A DNA stretch of 64,000 bases from Isoetes taiwanensis (lineage: Eukaryota > Streptophyta > Lycopodiopsida > Isoetales > Isoetaceae), in assembly GCA_021234155.1 (NCBI GenBank), contig JAJEKV010000065.1, positions 6,057,903 through 6,121,902 of the forward strand. The letters run 5' to 3'. A program made the translations under genes and the position numbers. The notes below the pieces were generated by a model. It saw only the letters and a list, made by a program, of their open reading frames with translations, did no database searches and had not been told where the DNA came from. Below are positions 56,934 through 64,000 of the stretch, one piece after another (the first letter of the stretch is position 1; each line of letters opens with the position of its first letter).

Positions 56934-57335
56934 GAGGGTTTTGTTCAAGGGCACTGCCTGGCCCACCTAGAGTGGGGAGGACCATGTACCCGGGTTCAAG
57001 TCCACTTTTCACTACAATCATAAATGTTTCCTAGGTTAATGAGTGGTTTGTTCAAGGGCACTCTACCGGTCCCATTTAGAGTGGAGAGGACCACGCATCT
57101 CCAAGGTTCAAGTCCACTTCCGCCCACTTGTTATTTTTTAGGTTTAAAATAAAAATTGTAGTGGCTTGTTCAAGGGCACCCGGCCTGGGCCACCTTGTGG
57201 AGAGGACTAGGTGGGTCCGGGTCCAAGTCCACTTTTCTTCTCATTCTTAGGTAGATGTGGTTACTAAAAGAAGGACATGGCCGGGTCCACCGCGAGTGGG
57301 GAGGACCCGTGTTCGGCCTTAGTTCACGCTATTGG
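56934..57335 (+). repeat. Four tandem tRNA-like (SINE-like) units of about 110 bp
   Basis: Units begin at about 56936, 57044, 57160 and 57262 with TTTGTTCAAGGGCAC-like sequence (diverged in the fourth) and contain GAGTGGGGAGGACC. The first two carry GGTTCAAGTCC (56993-57003, 57105-57115) and the third GGTCCAAGTCC (57220-57230). These match the Pol III B box of tRNA genes. A cloverleaf does not fold convincingly, so they are better read as a tandem tRNA-derived SINE or repeat than as tRNA genes. Confidence 0.55.
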
Positions 57336-57955
57336 GCTTTTTAGCTGAGGTAGCTAGGGCTAGGTTAAGTTAATAAAGAATCGGATGATTCCTCACACCC
57401 GCAAGGTTAAAAAAAAAAAAAATAGGTTAGGCTAACTTAATGTAGTACTAATTCACACTAAAAAGCGTAAAAAAAAATAACTTAACTAATTAACTAAATT
57501 ATTTCGAATATGTCTAGTTGGTTAGTCAAAGGCATAAAAAATTATATGTACAATTAACTAAACTTAAAAGTGACCTCTATAGTGCTAATTTCTAATTTAG
57601 TTAATTTTAGTTAATTTTGCTAACTAATCCAACAAGGTGCTAAGATAAGTTTAGGTAGTGTTTTTGGTTAAAAAGTTAACTAAATTTTGGGACTATCTCG
57701 CTAACTAATTAACTAGTAATATTTAATGTAAATTGACCGGGGTCCAATACCCTAATCTAACCTATTTAGTTCTTCTTTGTTTCTTCTTCTTTTTTTCTTG
57801 CTTTGGGGCGGGAGGGCCTGATATTTAGTCGCCATAGGGCGTATTATAAGTAATGATTATATGGTCTCGTATACATGTTTGATATTGTCGATATGTTGCA
57901 TTTACTTTGCATGCTTGGCTTTTGTATTCATTATTTTGTTTTGTTTGTAGGCATA
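57336..57955. other. AT-rich DNA with TTAACTAA-type phrases
   Basis: Degenerate repeats of TTAACTAATTAACTAAATT and an A13 run near 57410; no gene. Confidence 0.4.
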
Positions 57956-57958
57956 AAA

Positions 57959-59228
57959 TGGCCTCCAAAGTAGCGACAGAGATGCTTAGTGAAATTAGGG
58001 CGATCCTCATCAATCACATATGCGCATTGCATCGAATCTTTAACGACATATGCAAACCGGGATGACCTAATTAACCGCTTTGTAGCATCGTACCTTGAGA
58101 AAGAATGCCTGGGATGAATTATGTGGGAGGTGGCCGCAGCATGAGTCCGAGTTGGAAGATATGAGAAAGAACTTAAAGTCTTGGGTTTGGTAATCCCGAG
58201 CTGTAATTGAGGATGCTACTTTGGATAAAGTGCCACTTATGAGCCCCTATACGAGGCATACATGGGACTACATGGGCTAATTCGCGAAGTGGCGCAAAGG
58301 TCCCACGAAAGATCAGCAAGATGGCCAAGAGTGGCCCCAATGATGAACATGTGAAGGAGTTAGATAGTCTTATCCATGGTGGGAGCCTATTGGTGCAGGG
58401 GCTAGATTATCATTACATGCTCATGATAAATGTGTCAAGATTTATTGACAGATTCCTGGTGGATGCTGTTGGAGTTGTAAAGTGCATTGGTAGTAAACAA
58501 GACCGCCGATATACCAAATCCGTGATCTTGGGAACCCCTGCTTTAATCAAGATGATTATTATACTGGGCATTATGTGGAGAGGCCAAGATAGAGCTGCAT
58601 CATGGTTGTTGGTCGACAAGTATATCCGCTTCAAGAGCCCAAGTCCAAAGATTGGCCACACCCTTGACTTGCCCCCCGAGGTCTTTTGTGGAGATGAGCC
58701 ATGTGGACCAATGGTAGTCCCGCCATTCATGAATGGAGGAACCTTTGCGGATTATTTGACCATCTTCCGAGCCAATTCTCTTCTTATAGGAGATGGTCAA
58801 ATGCAATGCATAGTGCTCCAAGAAGGGCTGATATGAAGATAAGTGCGAGGGAAAGCCAAAATGAGACTGCGTATAAGTATCGCCCCAGAAATAGCTCTCG
58901 CCTGCGTATGAGTCTATGCCATCCACGCCCAGTTGACACACACAAAGCTCCAATTGCAAAAGGGTCAAACTCCATTTTGATGACTCCCTTTACAAATGTG
59001 TGGGTGGCTATTGGTGATTGGGACACGGCCCTCCGCTTTTTTTGCAAGGAGCTTAATGCCCAAATTGAAGAGCCGCTATACACTACAAGATGGAACTGGC
59101 ATGATATCCTTGGTGGGAGAAGAGAGTTTTACATCATCATCGATGACCAAGCATCATGGGGGCATGAGATATCCGACATATTTCCCCGGCTACATTTACG
59201 AGATGCCCTTTTTGATTTTGTCCAGTAA
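57959..59228 (+). pseudogene. Decayed ORF series of unknown function
   Basis: An ATG at 57959 opens MASKVATEMLSEIRAILINH. After frame changes, 58321-58836 (171 codons; LLVQGLDYHYMLMINVSRFI; LDLPPEVFCGDEPCGPMVVP) and 58983-59228 (VWVAIGDWDTALRFFCKELN; RREFYIIIDDQASWGHEISD) follow. The length and amino-acid composition look protein-like and the pieces lie in order, so this may be one broken gene of about 400 codons. I do not recognise the family. It could be a protein of an unknown mobile element. Confidence 0.4.
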
Positions 59229-59645
59229 TGCGCTTATGGGGTTGTGTGTTGAGATAAACCCAACCGACCGACACTTCAGTGCACATTGACATCATCCAAC
59301 ATATGAAGGTCCAAATGATGATGGATAGAGAGTTGGTGCACATGGATCGCCCATCTATTGCTCAAGGCTGCCGATGTGTTCAAAACAAAGCAGGCTTTTT
59401 CCTATATAGTTGTGAGAGAGAGATTTATATGAAGTGTGGTGATCCACTGAGATGGCTAAGCCATCACCGTTAAATGCTTGCAAGAAGTGATTAATATAAT
59501 TTTGTCTCCTCCTATTTGAGGCTTGTTGCAAACAATAAATGTTTTTTAGTCAAAATTACTAATGAAAAAAGTAATTTATTAATCAAAAAAATTATTATTA
59601 ATGGTAAATAAATTATTAATCATAACTTGTAGATAAAGTGTCAAG
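59229..59645. other. AT-rich spacer
   Basis: No gene recognised; short AATTATTAAT repeats near 59560-59630. Confidence 0.3.
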
Positions 59646-59945
59646 AGCAGACGCCAAACCCTAGGTTTTGGTGACATCAAACCCTAGATTGTAAAATGCC
59701 ATGTGGCACAATCTAGGGTTTGATGATGTGGCACACGCAAGCTAGGGTTTGATGACATGGCACTTACTATGATGTGGCAACAGGAAGTCGCGACGCGACA
59801 CAACCTAGGGTTTGATGATGCCCACACGCAACGAGGGTTTTCATGATGGGCACCAAAAATGCCACGGGGGATAATTTAGGGTTCTGTATGACATGATACA
59901 TGGCCCTGATAATATGGCAACCTAGAGTCTGATATGCACCCCATA
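59646..59945. repeat. Telobox-containing tandem repeat
   Basis: About six degenerate copies of a unit around TAGGGTTTGATGAYRTGGCAC. Five exact AAACCCTA/TAGGGTTT teloboxes lie at 59656, 59679, 59714, 59743 and 59806. The first two are in the opposite orientation to the others. Confidence 0.7.
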
Positions 59946-62900
59946 CCTATATACGAGATACTTTTCTAATATAAATAAGAAGATAAGAATATAAATTTAG
60001 GTATTTATTCAAAGACACTTGTTCAAAGCTTTTCTCTCGCTAATTCTCGGTATGTTCAAATTAATATATAGTCATGGCGAGGCTCAATTCTTAGTGCTTT
60101 CCTCATTGTGGCCCTCTTTTCTCGCTGATGCAATATTCATGGCATTATGCCTCCCCTCCGCCTGGCCAAGACTAAGATTAGAAGATCAAAGAAGTCCCAC
60201 GGGGCTCATTAGTGGCACATTTCAACCATAAAATAGGGTAATTTTTGTTAGTGGTACAAAAAGCATGTCGCGACATTGGTGCCGGGCGGTGCTTTTGCCC
60301 TTCATCGAATTTCTTCATGCCCGCCACCTATTTTTCAAGGCTCCGTCACGGCTGATCACCCGCCAATTTCTTTCCCATCATCCGAATTCGTTGGATCAGC
60401 AGGCCATTCTCAAAGATCCTGAATCCTCAAGCTATCTCATCAATCCATCTCATCGATCCCAATTTGATGCCGGAGAATCATGGTTTCAATTTTGAGTCAC
60501 GGAAAGATTGGATCATGCAATTGAGATAGAATGGCGGCTTCCATGCTTTATACTGCTTTAAATTGATGTGCTTTTACCGAATTTACCATGAATTGGAGAA
60601 AGATTCCAACTGCCTCAAGCATAGTGTCACTTTTGATGCTAAAGATTTCATAAGCAAGATCCGAATTTGGAACAGCAATCGAGGAAATTTTATGCTTATA
60701 TACCCGCCTGGTGATAATTTTCTCCCAGTTCAAAATTGTCCTGCTGTGGAGAATGCGATAATTCTTTTCTTCCTCACCGCGAAAGAACTCGCAAATAGTG
60801 AGGGGGAATTTATTTTCGCCTATAATGGTAATATCTTGAATTACTGATCAATTGTTGCAAATTATGATAGCAACAAGTTAACCTCATTTTTCAGATGAAG
60901 GTGAGGCCAATAGTCAATTCGACCAACCGGACAATTGGAATCTTTGTTTTGGTGAAAGTATCGAAATTGTGAAGAGGATTTTCTTCATTGAACACCTCAG
61001 CCTCATGTTTGTGATGCTACCAACGATGCAGCTACCAAAGACATCCAATTTTGAAACAAACTGCGATGGTTTTGAAAGCATTTTTGTGATCTACCTACAA
61101 ATTCGTAAGTGCTTGAAAAATCACCGCTTTAAATGTTAAAACAAATTTGAAATACTAGTTTGCTAATTGTTTTAAAGGTGGTGTTGAGGTCCAAAGATGA
61201 ACATGGGTTTGAAGATCGTGAATCACTCTATAGAAAAATTGCATGCAATGAAAGGAGAGAACAAAGAGCAAAGAAAAGAGCAAGAGAAGCATTCTTGTTG
61301 TAAAGATGTCTCCAAAGAAAGGACTAAGCAAGAAAGAAAACAACAAATTTCCAAAAAATAGCATTGTATAATAATAAGGTATGTGCAAATGCTTCACAAC
61401 AAGACAGGGAAGACATTCTGAAGGTGTCAAGCAAAAGACCTTAATACTGTATTGAAATTGAAAGAAGTGAAAACAATGTCAACAATAGTGGAAAATTTGA
61501 GAAAATCTTTGGCTCAACATAAGTATGATAGGAAAACTCGATGTGGTCGTGAGTTCTAACCTCAGCAATGGTTTATGTCATGCCTCAGAGAAAACCAACC
61601 GTAGAAGGCTATCCTAATGTTTGAATTTGAATGTAAAATATGTTACAAATGAAGAAGACATAGAAGAGCAAAGAAATAGAATTGGTGAAGGTCCTCGGTC
61701 AATGTTTAAGAGACAAACCGATGTGATACAAACTCACTAATCAACAGCAAAGCTTGTGGTTGAGTTCTCGACCAATAACTAAGAGTGTCTCCATGCAAGA
61801 AGCATGTGATTAAAATTAGATTGCCAAAGGCACAAATATCAGATCCTCTACATTTTTGGAAGAGATCGAGGTTGGTTTATCTAATTTTCTTTTTTTTTTA
61901 AATTTACCATGCCTACAATGCTTATGGTTTTAATGCAGTGTTTCATTTTATGAAAGATTTCAAGAGAGTTTCCAAAATTCGAGGTGTCTTTCTCACTTTT
62001 CATGCACCTAAACCTAGCTTTGTAAGGAAAGTAAAGATGTGGAGACATGCCTGTATATCACATGAGGTTGGATTATGTTAGACAAGAATTAATGTAAAAT
62101 GAGGTTGGACACAAAGATTCATGGAAGTGAATGTAATTGTATATGTTGTTTGTGGTCCCGCCCTTAAATGTGAAGCCAATCTTGAAGACATACAAGTCAA
62201 CAAGGACATGTGGGAGGTCATTGGTCTGTGTCAAAGATAGCGTATGAGTGGTATCAACAATTGCATGCTATTGAAAATGCAAATTCTCGTGGTCCCTTCT
62301 TCCAAATCGCTTGCGTGTCCAAAGGAGTTGAATAGTGTGCCGGTCACGTTTGATCGAAGACATTTGATAGAGTAAACCCGTCGTGACATTTTAATCATTG
62401 CTGTATTGAGAATCTTCATATCATTACTAAAAGAGTTTTATGTAAATTGCTGTGTTTTTGAAGCATCCATCAACCTCATGGAACCGGAGCTTTGAAAAGT
62501 AGTACCAAACCAATAGTTAAGCCTTCGCTTTACAAGACAAGTAGTACCGATATTTTGAGTATGCTAAGAATGTATTGATGTATTTTATTCCTCATAATTA
62601 TGAAGGTTGTATGGCGCCAAACAGCTTTAGGGATTGGTTAGCCACTTTTCCAAAAGACACTTGCTGTATCGGGGCAAGAATAGACTTTTGCTTAGAATTA
62701 CATATTCAAAATATGTGCCAAGAGATCCAAAGTCGGTATTGGAGGAATGATCAATGCACATCAGGCACATCACATGCTGGTGTGCATGCAACTGCAGGTT
62801 CAAGAAAATTGTCTAAGTAAGGTGGGAGAGGAACATCATCAAAGAGACACACTTTTATGTCTCATGACAGAGAACATGATACTTTGTTCAACATTGTCTT

Positions 62901-64000
62901 AATAAGCATGTTAAGTTTCTAGGCCGTAAAAGTGTGGATTACACTCAACCATGTGATGGTCCCAGCGGTTGCTCACATCAATTCAAGGGGTGCAAGTACA
63001 TTTTTCTTCGTTGGTAGATTTTTAAGACCTCTCGTATTCCAATTAACTGAATTACTTTGCTCTTACTTTTAAGTGGAGTGTATGCAAGACCGCAGAGCCA
63101 TTTCAATTGTATGTCTCCAAAGTAAGCTTCTCTTTTTGTTTGTAGGTGAACATGATGGGGCAGGGGGCAAGATTAAAAGAGTAATTTACACATGAATGTT
63201 AAAGAGGAATTCTAGGACCCTTAAGAGATGCTCATGATGTTGTCACATTTTGCCGTGAACACTTCGCACTTCTCGATAAAGTTACGTGTAAATATTGTGT
63301 TCATAGTTATATTTAGGGCACCATTTATGAACTCATTTATTTGGCTGCGCATTCTTTTTGGGAAATAGGCAAAGAAGATGTGTGCGGTGGATGAATTGTT
63401 TGAGGTGCTACTTTGGTAGGATCTTAAAGCAAATTCTTATAGCATTTTAATTTGGCCAACAACAAGGACTCCTACTATGGTTGCACACATGAATTATTCC
63501 CCGCTTCTCGCCACCACTGCTATCTCTGCTATGCACAAAGAAGTGTATTAAATAAAGAAAGAATATGATCAAGGGTTTTTTCTGCACTCAGCACAGAACA
63601 GAGGAGGAAACAGAAGCTTGTGATGGGCCACAGGAAGTGTGATGTTTATAAAGTCCTCTGGAGTATCAGACATTGAGAGAATTTTGGCTGCTTGTTGCCC
63701 CAAAGCAGAGCAATATGAGAGCGATTTACATTCTCAAATGTACCGACAAAGCATGTTGTTGAAAAAGCTTTCAAGGATCCCCTCAGATGTAAGTTTGGTA
63801 GGAGAGAAGTTGTAGTAAATCGTAAGTTTTATAAGTTTGTAGGTGATAATAAGTATGAACTTCTAAGACATGAACCAAATGCAATGTATGTCATTTGTCA
63901 TCATGCAACTTCTTGATGGAAGATATGGAGGTAACTTGTATGAGTTATAAGAGGAGGTCCAGAGCACATTAGCACATGTAACTGAAACGAAGTACAACAA
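59946..64000. other. Repeat-like DNA with short unrecognised ORFs
   Basis: The longest open stretches are 60563-60847 (+, 94 codons; DFISKIRIWNSNRGNFMLIY), 62575-62820 (+, 81 codons; NSFRDWLATFPKDTCCIGAR) and 60265-60495 (+). None resembles a family I know, and stops or frameshifts surround them. No LTRs, terminal repeats, RNA genes or satellite structure were found. They may be remnants of one or more old elements. Confidence 0.3.

Noticed and set aside
56936-57230. Genuine tRNA genes in the 110-bp tandem units
   Set aside because: B boxes match but the cloverleaf does not fold and unit spacing is wrong for tRNA genes.

Overview
This window looks like nuclear DNA of a land plant. It holds a plant-type phosphatidylinositol 4-kinase gamma gene, an MRS2/CorA magnesium transporter gene with eleven GT-AG exons, a Ty1/copia element primed by initiator tRNA-Met, fragments of B3 and SNF2 genes, and many non-LTR (LINE) elements. 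The transposon density and long (GA)n/(GT)n tracts suggest a large repeat-rich genome, perhaps a fern or lycophyte, but the sequence does not fix the species. Only two host genes appear intact: PI4K gamma (355-2196, +) and MRS2 (22344-25503, +; 406 codons reconstructed with every exon phase consistent).

Layout. 1-2.5 kb: PI4K gamma. 3.4-3.6 kb: a small block of hairpins. 4.7-9.5 kb: a complete but dead copia element on the minus strand, with 203-bp LTRs, PBS, polypurine tract and the 5-bp target duplication CTTCC. 11.63-11.66 kb: a Helitron-type 3' terminus. 11.7-13 kb: a decayed L1-like LINE. 14.1-17.3 kb: tandem repeats, a 238-bp (GT)n(GA)n tract, and a LINE 3' end interrupted by a 1.25-kb poly(A) retroposon with a 17-bp target duplication. 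17.5-20.2 kb: a decayed unrecognised ORF. 22.3-25.5 kb: MRS2.

26.3-44.3 kb is a LINE cluster. Four related LINEs (called A, B, C and D here) lie head-to-tail on the minus strand. At each junction, the 3' end of one element runs through a small hairpin into a (TC)n tract, and the next element starts on the other side of that tract. LINE-C is nearly intact, with one frameshift in ORF2. In A, B and C, ORF1 and ORF2 share a reading frame and are separated by stop codons. To the right, a plus-strand LINE (E) of another subfamily is followed by a minus-strand LINE (F) ending in a pentanucleotide repeat.

44.4-64 kb is heterochromatin-like. It has two decayed coiled-coil ORFs, a GC-rich field of ACGT-core palindromes, an SNF2 fragment, a cluster of heat-shock-element-like sites, and a higher-order tandem repeat (48.5-55.8 kb) alternating an AT-rich block containing a B3-domain fragment with a 1.1-kb GC-rich block. 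It continues with a long pyrimidine tract, tandem tRNA-like (SINE-like) units, unrecognised ORFs and a telobox-rich repeat.

The two host genes have no evident functional link. PI4K gamma belongs to phosphoinositide/ubiquitin-linked signalling and MRS2 to magnesium transport. The most unusual system in the window is the (TC)n-linked LINE array, which may be a family that inserts into, and regenerates, (TC)n microsatellites.
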